Origin: Mycolicibacterium sediminis
GTDB taxonomy: Bacteria; Actinomycetota; Actinomycetes; Mycobacteriales; Mycobacteriaceae
Assembly: GCF_010731735.1 (NCBI RefSeq)
Contig: NZ_AP022588.1
Coordinates: 2,232,001-2,296,000, forward strand
Reading direction: 5' to 3'
Length of the DNA stretch: 64,000 nucleotides
Positions 8,735 through 17,958 of the stretch are shown here, piece after piece. The notes beneath the pieces were generated by a model. The model was not told the origin of the DNA and did not search any database. It worked only from the letters and a program-made list of their open reading frames with translations. Position numbers and translations under genes: made by a program. Numbering within the stretch: the stretch's first letter is position 1; each line of letters opens with the position of its first letter.

Positions 8735-9246
8735 CGGGCGGCCTTCTGGATCGCGTCGACGATGTTCGGGTAGGCGGCGCAGCGACAGAGGTTGCCGCTC
8801 ATGCGTTCCCGGATCTCGGCGTCGGTGAGTTCGGCGGTGTCCTTGAGGTCGTCGCTGACGTGGCTGGGGGAGCCGGCCTTGACCTCGTCGAGCATGCCGA
8901 CCGCCGAGCAGATCTGGCCGGGGGTGCAGTAGCCGCACTGGAAGCCGTCGTGCTCGAGGAAGGCCTGGGCGACGGGGTGCAGCTGGTCCTGGTCGCCGAG
9001 GCCGGCGGCGGTTTGAACTTCGGCGCCGTCATTCGCCACCGCGAAGGTCAGACAGGTGGTGGCGCGCCGACCGTCGAGCAGGACGGTGCACGACCCGCAC
9101 TGGCCGTGGTCGCACCCCTTCTTCGGCACGGTGACGCCGAGGTGCTCGCGGAGCAGGTCAAGGAGGGTGATGCGGTTGTCGACGTGCACGGTGTGGTCCG
9201 TGCCGTCGACGCGCAGAGATACGTCGGTGAAGTGGGCTGACTTCAT
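8731..9246 (-). CDS. [2Fe-2S] subunit of molybdenum hydroxylase (YagT/PaoA-like)
   Basis: The 171-residue small subunit carrying two [2Fe-2S] clusters. The plant ferredoxin-like N-terminal cluster is CDHGQCGSC plus the later Cys in ATTCLTF; the C-terminal helical-domain cluster is CGYCTPGQ with CRC in SGNLCRCAAYPNIV. The N-terminus (MKSAHFTDVSLRVDG) has no twin-arginine signal, unlike periplasmic E. coli PaoA, so this enzyme is probably cytoplasmic. First gene of the operon 9246 to 5649; the promoter must lie in the 394-base gap before the island. Confidence 0.92.
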   Translation of the reverse strand: MKSAHFTDVSLRVDGTDHTVHVDNRITLLDLLREHLGVTVPKKGCDHGQCGSCTVLLDGRRATTCLTFAVANDGAEVQTAAGLGDQDQLHPVAQAFLEHDGFQCGYCTPGQICSAVGMLDEVKAGSPSHVSDDLKDTAELTDAEIRERMSGNLCRCAAYPNIVDAIQKAAR

Positions 9247-9640
9247 GGGCGGGGGTTACCCGGGGGTGGGGTGGGGAAACCGGGAGGGTGGTGCAGCGCA
9301 TCTGCTACTTCGGCCATGTTGCGACGGGAACCGCGCACCACGGTGCGACCGGAGAATTGCCCTCGTTGCTCGGTTCTGCAACGCCTGGCACCCGAAGTCG
9401 TCGGTCGCGCGCCTCCTGCTTACATTGTGCAGCGCTTCAGGCGTCAAGGTGGTTGAGAGCCTTGGAGGCAACTATGTAGGGCTGGGCAGACTGTCTCCGG
9501 GATTGTTTGATGGCGCTGGGCGGGTAGTTGGCCTATCTGGAGCGGCTCAGCTGCACCGCCGGAATGTTTCTGGCGCTCAAATCTCCGTGGCGCCTAAATC
9601 GCGACTCACCGTTTCATCTCTGTCGCCTTCCGAAGTTTGT
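9247..9640. other. Gap between the molybdenum hydroxylase operon and the defence island
   Basis: No gene, tRNA or clear repeat recognised. Base composition shifts here: the left flank is very GC-rich, whereas codon use from about 9.6 kb on uses many more A/T third positions. This makes the gap the probable left edge of the island. Confidence 0.45.
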
Positions 9641-12600
9641 ATGGTTGCTAGCGATGATCGACAAAGCGCAGGAACAGACTGCTCCGCTACGGGGGCCCAA
9701 CGCCAAATGACCACTAGCGAGTTCGCGGACGGTGGGCCGACGTGCGGCTACCTCCCCGATGCGTCGGCTTTGCAGTCAACTCTCGAACGTGGACGGTTCG
9801 TCCGGGCCCTAGCTGTAGATGCGCCGATCAGATCGACCCTTGGCAGCATCGACAAGTGTCGCGTTCTGTGGCAGCCAGAGGTCGAACTGCCGCCAGGAAT
9901 CTACTGGTTCGAGGATGTGGACGAGGGCTCCATTATCGTCCTCATTGGTGGTGGTGCCCCTCCAGGGGGTGCAGTCATTACTTCGACCGACGATCTTGAT
10001 CGAGAAACTGCGCTCAAGGCCGCCAGCGATTGGGTGGAGGAATTCTGGTCTGTTGCTGAGGTTGTGCCTGTGCCGCGTTTCAACACGAACGACATAGTTG
10101 TCACCACCACGGGGGATGCAGACGCACTTGTTCTAGATCGAAAGTACCTAAGCGCGCACTGGTCATACACAGTGGCATCAGGGGGCCGCCGGCAGGAGAT
10201 CTTTGAGTCGGGACTCAAGCCTCAGCCGCAATTGAACGATCCGGTCGCCTGGGTAGAAGGTCAGCTCACACCGGCCAGTCGTTTCGGCGCAACCCTTACG
10301 CGCGCCAAGCTCAAGGGTAAGTTCGCGGACACACTCTTCTCGTTCCGCGCGACGCGAACGACCTTCCGTCCATATCAATTCAAGCCCGTGCTCAAGCTCT
10401 TGCAGACGGGCAAGGCTCGCATCCTCATTGCTGACGAGGTCGGCCTTGGGAAGACTATCGAGGCGGGATTGATCTGGACCGAGTTGGAGGCCCGTCAGGA
10501 AGCGGATCGGGTTTTGGTCGTATGTCCCTCGGGCCTCGTTAGCAAGTGGAAGGAGGAAATGTCTGATCGGTTCGATTTCGAGTTGGTGGAGCTCGATGGC
10601 AAAGGCTTGAGCACGTTCATGCAGAGGCATCGTCAAAATCGGCTCCCTCGTCGGATGGCATACGTTTGCAGCCTCGAACGCCTCCGCGGCTGGGATGGTC
10701 TCGACGAGATGAGAGATTTGCCGCCGGAGTTCGACCTTGTGATCGTCGATGAGGCGCACTCGATGCGAAACCAAGACACTAAGAGTTACGCCCTGGGAAC
10801 TGAGTTGTCCGAGTGGGCGGACAACCTTGTGTTTCTCACTGCGACACCAATAAATCTGCACCAGTCCGATCTTCTCCACCTGCTCGAGCTGCTTGCACCC
10901 GAGGACTACGGCGACATTCGCGACCTTGAGATGCGGTTAGAACCAAACCGGATTCTCAATGCCGTCGCTGCCAAGATCGCACAGGGCGAAGTCGATGGCA
11001 GACGACTCACATTCGAACTTGAAAGACTCAGGACTACGACTTTCGGCGGCGCCCTGATGCAGAGGCCCGACTTTCCGTTGCTACTCGAGCTGCTCGGCAA
11101 GTCTCGCCTCGAACCGCGTGACCTCGTAGAGGCCAAGCGAATGCTGGCTGAACTCAATACCTTGTCAACGGTTATTACGCGGACTAAAAAGGTTGAGGTC
11201 GACGAACGAAAGGCTAAGCGCAGCGAGCGGCGGCAGGAGATCGCGTGGGCTCAGGAAGAGGCAGACTTCTACGACGAGTACGTGGATTGGTGCCAAAGGA
11301 GGGCGGCCGAAATGAACGCACCGGTCCATTTCGCAATGCAGATGCCACTTCGCTTGGCGAGTGCGTGTTTGCCAATGGCGCGGCGTTCTGTGCTGGATCC
11401 CGTTGCCTTTGGAAGTATCTCCGACGCAGACGGTGAGACATCGTCGATGCGACTCGAGCCGCACCCCGACCTGGTTGCGGCAGCACGTCGACTACCTGAA
11501 GGTTTGGACACAAAGTTTGATAAGCTGCAACTGGTTCTCGACCAATTGCACAGTCAGCGCAGGCGGGCCCTAGTCTTTACATTCTCTCGCCCTACGATCT
11601 CATATCTGCAGGAGCGACTGGCGGACAAGTTCAGAATCGCAGTTATGCATGGCGGGGTCGCCCGCGAGGACCGTCGCAGAATCATGGCGGAGTTCCGGGC
11701 CGGACTGTATGACTTTCTGATCGCAAACCGAGTGGCCAGCGAGGGGCTCGACTTCGAATTTTGTTCGGCGGTAGTCAATTACGACCTCCCGTGGAATCCG
11801 ATGGAGATCGAGCAACGGATCGGTCGTATAGACCGGATCGGCCAACAAGAGGAAACGATCCTCGTCGTCAATTTTGTTAACGAGTACACGATTGACGAGA
11901 AAATTCTGGCACGTCTGCTGGACCGGATCGAGATCTTCGAGTCGTCAATCGGGGCGCTGGAGCCAATCGTCGCCGCGATTGCACCCAAGGCACTCGAGGC
12001 TGGCTTCGACTTCACGCTAACTAAAGAGCAGCGCGAGCAAAAAGTGCGCGAAGTACTGATGGCTTTCGAAGAGCAAAAGGCCGGGCTAGAAGATATCGCG
12101 GATGCGTCGAGCGCACTCATGGTCAGCAATGATGTAGAAGTGGCCGGTCTGGAGGAGGAGCTAGTCCGCACCGGTAGATATATAGGTCAACATGAACTGG
12201 CTTTGCTGATCGACGATTGGGCGAAGGTTGAGGGTGCGTCCGGAATGACGTTTGGCGCGGATGGTCATTCGGGTGAGCTTCTAGGTAACGGTGCGATGGC
12301 TGCGCGAGTGGACGCGTTGGCGTTGTCGGCAAAGCGTTCGCGTACTGAAACGAGTCATCTTTCGACTCTGCTGCGGAACGAGATGCCCGTGTCGCTAGTA
12401 CTTGATCAGGAACTGGCTCGGACGGGTGGCGGCGCGCTGTTAACCGCTACAAGTCCCTTGGCGATGGCCGCTGCGGACGTCCCAGGCCACAGAGAAGCCC
12501 GCTTCGCGTCGCTTCGCCTCGATACAAAGCAGGAAGATGTCACACCAGGCATTTACGTTGTTGTTCTAGCGAAAGCCGAGTCTGGGGGGCGAGGCGGCGA

Positions 12601-13069
12601 TGAGATTTGGGGGGCGGCGATGACACAGAATGGTCGGAACGCTGGCGACGGTCCGGCAAACGCGTTGCTGGCGGCGTTAGCGGAAGGACGCCTCGAGGAC
12701 GCGGCGCAGCCGCGTATCGAGAACTTAGTTGTCCTAACGGAACGAGCGCTCGAACAGTTGAATCTCCGTCACTCGCGGGAACAGGTCAAGCGAGATAGCG
12801 AGTTTGGTGCGCGGCAGGAAGGCCGTCGGGTGACCGTCGAGGAACAACATCGACGCAGAGTGGAGACCATCAGACGGCGGATCGAGACCGCTGCCAGCAG
12901 AGACCGCGGGAGCCGCACGATGGCGCTATTCAATAGTCAAATGCGCAGGGCTGAAGAGCGCTTCGCGCGGCTGACCGCTGAGATTGCGACCACGGTGGAT
13001 CCCAAGATCGGCCTTGTGCCGCTGGCGGTGTGCATCGTTCAGATTGATGCGGCAAGGGGTGCGGCATGA
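9641..13069 (+). CDS. SNF2-family helicase, DrmD-like
   Basis: About 1142 residues from ATG 9641; ATG 9707 is an equally possible start and neither has a strong ribosome-binding site. Helicase motifs of the SNF2/RapA type: Q-motif region TTFRPYQFKPVLKLL, Walker A ADEVGLGKTIEAG near residue 265, LVVCPSGLVSKWKEE, the DEAH box VIVDEAHSMRN near 368, TATPIN, and C-terminal IANRVASEGLDF and EQRIGRIDRIGQ near 725. A long helical C-terminal third follows. DrmD, the SNF2 component of class 1 DISARM phage defence, has this size and arrangement; here the gene lies convergent to DrmA- and DrmB-like genes. RapA-type transcription helicase is the alternative, but the neighbourhood favours defence. It overlaps the next gene by ATGA. 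Confidence 0.82.
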   Translation: MVASDDRQSAGTDCSATGAQRQMTTSEFADGGPTCGYLPDASALQSTLERGRFVRALAVDAPIRSTLGSIDKCRVLWQPEVELPPGIYWFEDVDEGSIIVLIGGGAPPGGAVITSTDDLDRETALKAASDWVEEFWSVAEVVPVPRFNTNDIVVTTTGDADALVLDRKYLSAHWSYTVASGGRRQEIFESGLKPQPQLNDPVAWVEGQLTPASRFGATLTRAKLKGKFADTLFSFRATRTTFRPYQFKPVLKLLQTGKARILIADEVGLGKTIEAGLIWTELEARQEADRVLVVCPSGLVSKWKEEMSDRFDFELVELDGKGLSTFMQRHRQNRLPRRMAYVCSLERLRGWDGLDEMRDLPPEFDLVIVDEAHSMRNQDTKSYALGTELSEWADNLVFLTATPINLHQSDLLHLLELLAPEDYGDIRDLEMRLEPNRILNAVAAKIAQGEVDGRRLTFELERLRTTTFGGALMQRPDFPLLLELLGKSRLEPRDLVEAKRMLAELNTLSTVITRTKKVEVDERKAKRSERRQEIAWAQEEADFYDEYVDWCQRRAAEMNAPVHFAMQMPLRLASACLPMARRSVLDPVAFGSISDADGETSSMRLEPHPDLVAAARRLPEGLDTKFDKLQLVLDQLHSQRRRALVFTFSRPTISYLQERLADKFRIAVMHGGVAREDRRRIMAEFRAGLYDFLIANRVASEGLDFEFCSAVVNYDLPWNPMEIEQRIGRIDRIGQQEETILVVNFVNEYTIDEKILARLLDRIEIFESSIGALEPIVAAIAPKALEAGFDFTLTKEQREQKVREVLMAFEEQKAGLEDIADASSALMVSNDVEVAGLEEELVRTGRYIGQHELALLIDDWAKVEGASGMTFGADGHSGELLGNGAMAARVDALALSAKRSRTETSHLSTLLRNEMPVSLVLDQELARTGGGALLTATSPLAMAAADVPGHREARFASLRLDTKQEDVTPGIYVVVLAKAESGGRGGDEIWGAAMTQNGRNAGDGPANALLAALAEGRLEDAAQPRIENLVVLTERALEQLNLRHSREQVKRDSEFGARQEGRRVTVEEQHRRRVETIRRRIETAASRDRGSRTMALFNSQMRRAEERFARLTAEIATTVDPKIGLVPLAVCIVQIDAARGAA

Positions 13070-15045
13070 AGGAGCCCGCAGAGTTCGAACTTCAGGACGA
13101 ACGGACGGCCGAAAAACGATATGGGGAGCAGTTACGAAAGGATGCCCGTAACCGTCCACGGCCGCAATCTTTTACAGGGACCAAAGTGCCCGAGGGGCCA
13201 AGAGCGTTGCCGGGACAGTTTTTTGGTCGCGTTGCACTGACGAAGCCTGATGAAGTGATGACGGGCAAGCGCAACGACTTCTACATCGGCGAGAGGCACG
13301 CGACCGTGGATGGCGTCGAGGTGTACAGCTGGACCGCTCCGATTGCATGCAGTTACTTCAGGAAGAATCACCAACACACGTCAAGGAATCAGCTAGGAGA
13401 ATTGTGCGGCGATGTAGCCGTCATTCGTTCCTATGCCCACGTCAACGGACGTATTACCGAGTTTGAGGACGATGTGCTGCGCGACGATGCGCCGTCGCAG
13501 CCCTTTCCCCGCCGAGGCCTGTCTGTACCTGCCGCGCCGGCGAAACGGTCTCCCTTGCCCGGCAAACGTGTTTCCGAGCCCGTGGTCCCAACGCTCGGCG
13601 CAGCCGTCGAATCCGACACCGCGGGTCTATCGAGCAGAATGGGAATGACAAGCCACTCAAAAGGAATCAACGAAGGAAGCGGCATCCGGGCAGAAGAGCT
13701 ACTTCGCTCACAACTGAGCGCCCCCCGCGGTAAGGGCCTTGGCCCCGTTCTCTCAACATTGCAGGCCGATCAGTATGAACTTGTGACACTCTCGCCGCAG
13801 GAGAGCGCCGTCATCGAGGGACAACCGGGAACAGGCAAGACAATAGTCGCGTCCCACCGTGCTGCCTATCTGGTGAACGACGAGACTCCCCGCTCGCACC
13901 GTGTCGCGGGAACTGTCTTGGTGGTTGGCCCTACGTCGGGCTACTCTCGGCACATCCGTGACATTGTCCAACGACTCGGTGACGGTAGCGACCAAATAGT
14001 GGTCCTCTCGATGCCGGAGTTGATGGGCGAAATACTGAAACTTGTCGACGATCCGACCGGCCCAGCATCAAGTGTCTGGTTCGATGCAGATTCAATGCTG
14101 GGGCGACTGGCGCGCCTTGCAATCGATCTGTGTCGGAAAGCCGGTGTTGCTGGTCTGTCCCGCAAAATGGTCTACGAGTGCTTGCAGATGAATCGCGCCG
14201 GCGGTCGCGCTCTTACTCAAAACGTAGAGTGGTCAAGCTACCTGCGTAGCCTTCCGGTCTACAAGAAGGCGCTCAGCTTACGGGTGCATAGGCCCCTCCT
14301 TTCCCTGATTGAATGGGAGGTGGACAGGCCGTCTGATTTTGGGCGAATTGGTCACGTCATTGTCGACGAGGCACAAGACGTCACCGCCCTGGAGTGGTCG
14401 TTGTTGCGCTCGATCAACGAAGGCCATGCGGTCGCCAAGGGCAACAGCTGGACGATTCTTGGCGACCTGAATCAACGACGGTCTGACCACACTCTCTCAA
14501 GTTGGGACAGCGTTTTCGACGAGCTCGATCTGGATCCGGACACGAAGATTCGGCATCTCGCGCGCGCATATCGGTCAACCAAGCCGATTCTGGAGTTCGC
14601 CAACCAGCTGTTGCCGCGGAAGCACCGCCGTGCCGAAGCTTTTCAATACGACGGTCCTCCTCCATGGCTACATAAGGTCAATGCGAAGGACCTCGGCTCG
14701 GCCGTTCGACTCGACGCCACGCGACTAATTGATGCTTATCCGCTCGGAACCGTTGCCGTCATCACGGTCCAACCGGACCCGATTCGGAAGACGCTGAGGA
14801 AGGCAGGATGGACCGCAAAAAGTTTTGACATGAGGCTTTGGATCTACAACGGGACGGAGGTCGCCGTGCTCCAGCCTGATTCGGCCCGCGGCTTGGAATT
14901 TGATGCAGTCGTCGTGGTCGAACCCGCTGACTTTCCGTCAAACTACGGCCGACAGGGTCCTTTGTATACCGCGTTGACTAGGGCGAATCGCGAGCTTGTC
15001 GTCGTGCATTCGAAACCGCTTCCCCGTGAGCTTAAGACGAGTTAG
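13066..15045 (+). CDS. HelD-like superfamily 1 helicase/ATPase
   Basis: A 659-residue protein starting in a four-base overlap with the SNF2 gene. The N-terminal part has the hallmark of HelD-type ATPases, which strip and recycle stalled RNA polymerase: FFGRVAL, DFYIGERHA, then VYSWTAPIACSYFRK, corresponding to the HelD phrase around VDWRAPVA. A variable linker (residues about 140-215) leads to the motor: Walker A IEGQPGTGKTIVASHRA near residue 250, Walker B HVIVDEAQDVTALEW near 428, GLEFDAVVVVEP and LYTALTRANRELVVV at the end. Whether it touches RNA polymerase or DNA cannot be read from the sequence. Its translational coupling to the DrmD-like gene marks it as a component of the same system. 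Confidence 0.78.
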   Translation: MKEPAEFELQDERTAEKRYGEQLRKDARNRPRPQSFTGTKVPEGPRALPGQFFGRVALTKPDEVMTGKRNDFYIGERHATVDGVEVYSWTAPIACSYFRKNHQHTSRNQLGELCGDVAVIRSYAHVNGRITEFEDDVLRDDAPSQPFPRRGLSVPAAPAKRSPLPGKRVSEPVVPTLGAAVESDTAGLSSRMGMTSHSKGINEGSGIRAEELLRSQLSAPRGKGLGPVLSTLQADQYELVTLSPQESAVIEGQPGTGKTIVASHRAAYLVNDETPRSHRVAGTVLVVGPTSGYSRHIRDIVQRLGDGSDQIVVLSMPELMGEILKLVDDPTGPASSVWFDADSMLGRLARLAIDLCRKAGVAGLSRKMVYECLQMNRAGGRALTQNVEWSSYLRSLPVYKKALSLRVHRPLLSLIEWEVDRPSDFGRIGHVIVDEAQDVTALEWSLLRSINEGHAVAKGNSWTILGDLNQRRSDHTLSSWDSVFDELDLDPDTKIRHLARAYRSTKPILEFANQLLPRKHRRAEAFQYDGPPPWLHKVNAKDLGSAVRLDATRLIDAYPLGTVAVITVQPDPIRKTLRKAGWTAKSFDMRLWIYNGTEVAVLQPDSARGLEFDAVVVVEPADFPSNYGRQGPLYTALTRANRELVVVHSKPLPRELKTS

Positions 15046-15126
15046 CTCTCGAACGGCTAAAAATATGAAGGAGCAGTGATCGGCATATGCATCTGTCGAT
15101 GCGGGTTCATTCATCTATCTAGGCAT

Positions 15127-15327
15127 TCACCGCTGCAAGAAGTGCGTGGTGATCGACTTTTCGTCGGTGCTGCCGTCATCAGCGGCGTGCAAGCGCCGCC
15201 GATGTGGAATCAGGACTGCACGCCACCGTTCGACTCTTGACTGATGCAGGCTTGACGACGGGCCCAAGAACCAGACAGACCTACCCTTCAGGTACCCCTT
15301 TTGGGTGTCAGTTGGCGGAGTCGACAT
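15127..15327 (-). CDS. Possible small ORF after the 506-aa gene
   Basis: A 66-residue frame starting four bases after the stop of the upstream 506-aa gene, with AGGG close to its ATG. It begins MSTPPTDTQKGYLKGRSVWF and has no recognised domain; its Arg/His-rich middle could equally be chance. It would be the last gene of the minus-strand DISARM-related operon. Confidence 0.25.
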   Translation of the reverse strand: MSTPPTDTQKGYLKGRSVWFLGPSSSLHQSRVERWRAVLIPHRRRLHAADDGSTDEKSITTHFLQR

Positions 15328-15331
15328 AGCC

Positions 15332-16852
15332 CTAGCGGCAGCTGGGCCGCCCGATAGCTTCCTCTTCCCCGGCTGTAGGTAGCGACGGCACTTCGGACTG
15401 GTCCTGAGCCCTCTTGTCATCGGCTGGTGCGGTGACGCCGCGGGTGGACTTAGCGGAGGGTCGTCGAACCGCAGCGCGCCTCGGCTTGAGTACGGTTTGA
15501 AGTTCGGCATCAGTCAAACCTGACATCCGTTCTGCAATACGTTCTGGCACAAGCGACCACGTCAGTGTTGCACCAGGGGTGAACTTCACGTCGATCTTTC
15601 CGTCTGTCGTGCCCGTCTGGAAGCTGTGAGCGGTCACTTGGAGTTGCAGGCAATCGCTCCATCCGAGCGCGTGGGCGACGGCCAACGCTTGTGTATGCTC
15701 GCCAGCCTCGACGTTCCTAATTAGAGCGTCAACCGCTGGGTTGGCGTCCGCACTAGTTGCTGGAATCGACCTCGCTACGGTCGGCATCAAAAAGTCAGAA
15801 GGCTGCAATCCACGCGCGGTCCAATCGAGTAGCTCGTCGCCTTGTGCTCCTTTTCGGAGTGACGACGGTAGTCCGCCGTACCGGCTAGCGAAACCTGCGA
15901 GGAGGCGACTCAACTGCAGCACCTCAACCTCCGTATTCAGGTCCTCATCGGCCCATCCGCGGACGGCCTCGGGGTCCGGTCTAAGGAGGTACAGCAGTAG
16001 CGCCTTTGTTGTGAGCAACCCGCCGCGGCCCTTGAACGGCTTGAGTTCGTCTTCGCCTTGGGTTAGTTGAAGGATACGGTCGAGATGTTTTTCAAGTCCG
16101 GCGATCGGCGCATCGAGTGAGGTCGCGGAAATGGCGGTAAGGAGTTCTGAAGGAACGATGTCACCCTCGCCGGCCAAGTCGAAGATAGCCTGCAGTGTCC
16201 CGTGCAACAGGACAGCGTCATCCTGCCCTTTTATGAGACCGCTGGACTGCGCAGACGTCACAAGAGCGCGGACGACGTCTTCTGCTTCGTCGTGAATTGG
16301 CCACTGGTCATGGAACGGCACAGACTGAGTAACACCGCTGAACATTGACATCACAGCACCGGCAACGCATTCCCGCAGTCTGAGGTTGCGTCCGTCCAAT
16401 TGTGTGTCGTTGCGCTCTCCTGAGCGAACCCACTCGGCCGTCAGGTCGTCGCCGACGAACAGGTTCGGGCTGACCAGGATGTCGAGTTCGTTGGCATCGA
16501 ACCCGCGGTACGCGCGTGCCCGCATCTCGTCGAGATCGCTCTCAGTACGGACATGGACTCGTTTGATCCGCCGCGTCGACACTGCGCCTCGGGCCCAAAC
16601 CACCGCTGAACCGGCCTCCGCGGTCAATGGTGCCAAATCCACTCGCGGATCAAGCTCGATACACACCGGATACTCCGCCGACCTGCTGAGGAAACCAATC
16701 GCCGCCTCAGCCGCCATAGGCAACGCGTTGACTGGTGTGTCCAAGGCGTCGGACCGGTACTTGTCCGTCAGCGCGCGCGGCACAATCAAGCCGCGGGACA
16801 GCCAGGAGAAGAGGTTGCGTCGGTCCACTGCCAAGTACCGGTGACCGGTCAT
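15332..16852 (-). CDS. Unrecognised 506-aa protein of the DISARM-related operon
   Basis: Starts at ATG 16852 in an ATGA overlap with the upstream helicase gene, so it is translated as part of the same operon. The sequence opens MTGHRYLAVDRRNLFSWLSR, has acidic and helical central segments, and ends in a Lys/Arg/Ser/Ala-rich tail (residues about 445-506) that looks disordered and could bind nucleic acid or be unstructured. I see no Walker, nuclease, methyltransferase or zinc motif. It may be a subunit that adapts the helicases to a target. Confidence 0.7.
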   Translation of the reverse strand: MTGHRYLAVDRRNLFSWLSRGLIVPRALTDKYRSDALDTPVNALPMAAEAAIGFLSRSAEYPVCIELDPRVDLAPLTAEAGSAVVWARGAVSTRRIKRVHVRTESDLDEMRARAYRGFDANELDILVSPNLFVGDDLTAEWVRSGERNDTQLDGRNLRLRECVAGAVMSMFSGVTQSVPFHDQWPIHDEAEDVVRALVTSAQSSGLIKGQDDAVLLHGTLQAIFDLAGEGDIVPSELLTAISATSLDAPIAGLEKHLDRILQLTQGEDELKPFKGRGGLLTTKALLLYLLRPDPEAVRGWADEDLNTEVEVLQLSRLLAGFASRYGGLPSSLRKGAQGDELLDWTARGLQPSDFLMPTVARSIPATSADANPAVDALIRNVEAGEHTQALAVAHALGWSDCLQLQVTAHSFQTGTTDGKIDVKFTPGATLTWSLVPERIAERMSGLTDAELQTVLKPRRAAVRRPSAKSTRGVTAPADDKRAQDQSEVPSLPTAGEEEAIGRPSCR

Positions 16853-17958
16853 CGGCGGTCCTCTAGCAAGTTCAGGGGAAGAGAGTCAACGAACAGAGGG
16901 GTTCCTTCTCCTGAGTACGACAGGAACAGACGTTGCTTGGCCCGTGACGACAACACGTACATTTTCATCCGGAGTTCCTCGCTTTTAGGGTCGCCTTTCA
17001 CCGTTTGCAATTCCGGAAGGAAGACTGTGTCGAACTCAAGGCCCTTCGCGCTCGCCCAAGTTACAAGTTTGATGCCGGGCTTTGCGAAGTCGAGATTGGG
17101 TAGCCCGCCGTTCTGCTTTTCGCTGACGTAGGCCTGAACGGGTTTCTTGGCCTTGATGCTGAGGCGATTGTAGAGGCTCTTCAACAGCCGAACCTGTGGT
17201 ACCAGCACCCCAATTGTGTGATCCCGGAAGGTGCTTTCGTAGCTGATGATCTGCCGCACGGTCTCGGCGAGATCCTTGTGACCCTGGAGTACCGGTCGTT
17301 CGCCAGCTCGAGACTCAGCGGGGAGTTCGGGTATTCCCGACGAGAGCCCTACGTAGAACTGGGCGGCGAACTCGGCGATGGGCCGTGTGTTCCGGAAGTT
17401 CCTGGTCAAGGTACGAACTTCTTTGACGCCACTGGCCGCCGTGATTTCGGCAATGGTGGATTGATCGTCAGTGATCCGCTGGTTTTCGTCGGCCAGAATA
17501 GTCATGCTGCGGCTGACCATACGGAGCATGAGGTAGAAGTCTTTCGGCATGTCCTGCCCCTCGTCCACGATGATGTGGCGCTGAAGCATTTTGGGCACTG
17601 GAGATTTCATCATTTTCTCTTTGCACGCGTTCCAGTCGTATGTCCAACGATCTACCTTGGGTGGGGCTTGCCCGTAAGCCTGTTTGTAGAACGTGGGGAA
17701 CCAGCTGTGGTAAGTGCTGACCAAACTGTCGACATCAAGTTCCTTGACCGCGGCACCCGTGTAGGTCGAAAGCAGTTTCCCGTACATCAAGAGCAATGTG
17801 GGGCGCCTGGCCTTATGCAGCATGTTCGCGCGCCAGATGGCAATGATGGTCTTTCCTGTCCCCGGAGGGCCGGTCACAATCACTGACGCGTCGAGCGGTA
17901 GGTCGAGAACGTCGTCCTGTTCGGCGGAGAGATCGTTGAAGTCGGGCAGCTCCAGCAT
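16849..17958 (-). CDS. Short UvrD/Rep-like superfamily 1 ATPase
   Basis: A 369-residue single-chain motor, much shorter than UvrD or Rep (about 700 aa), so large accessory subdomains are missing. Motifs: Walker A VIVTGPPGTGKTIIAIWRA near residue 26, Walker B HIIVDEGQDMPKDFYLML near 128, the RNFRNTRPIAEFA motif, KGLEFDTVFLPEL and SSRAKQRLFLSYSG. Its start overlaps the DrmB-like stop by one base (TAATG) and its stop overlaps the 506-aa start, placing it inside the DISARM-related operon. Likely a minimal DNA translocase or switch ATPase. Confidence 0.8.
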   Translation of the reverse strand: MLELPDFNDLSAEQDDVLDLPLDASVIVTGPPGTGKTIIAIWRANMLHKARRPTLLLMYGKLLSTYTGAAVKELDVDSLVSTYHSWFPTFYKQAYGQAPPKVDRWTYDWNACKEKMMKSPVPKMLQRHIIVDEGQDMPKDFYLMLRMVSRSMTILADENQRITDDQSTIAEITAASGVKEVRTLTRNFRNTRPIAEFAAQFYVGLSSGIPELPAESRAGERPVLQGHKDLAETVRQIISYESTFRDHTIGVLVPQVRLLKSLYNRLSIKAKKPVQAYVSEKQNGGLPNLDFAKPGIKLVTWASAKGLEFDTVFLPELQTVKGDPKSEELRMKMYVLSSRAKQRLFLSYSGEGTPLFVDSLPLNLLEDRR

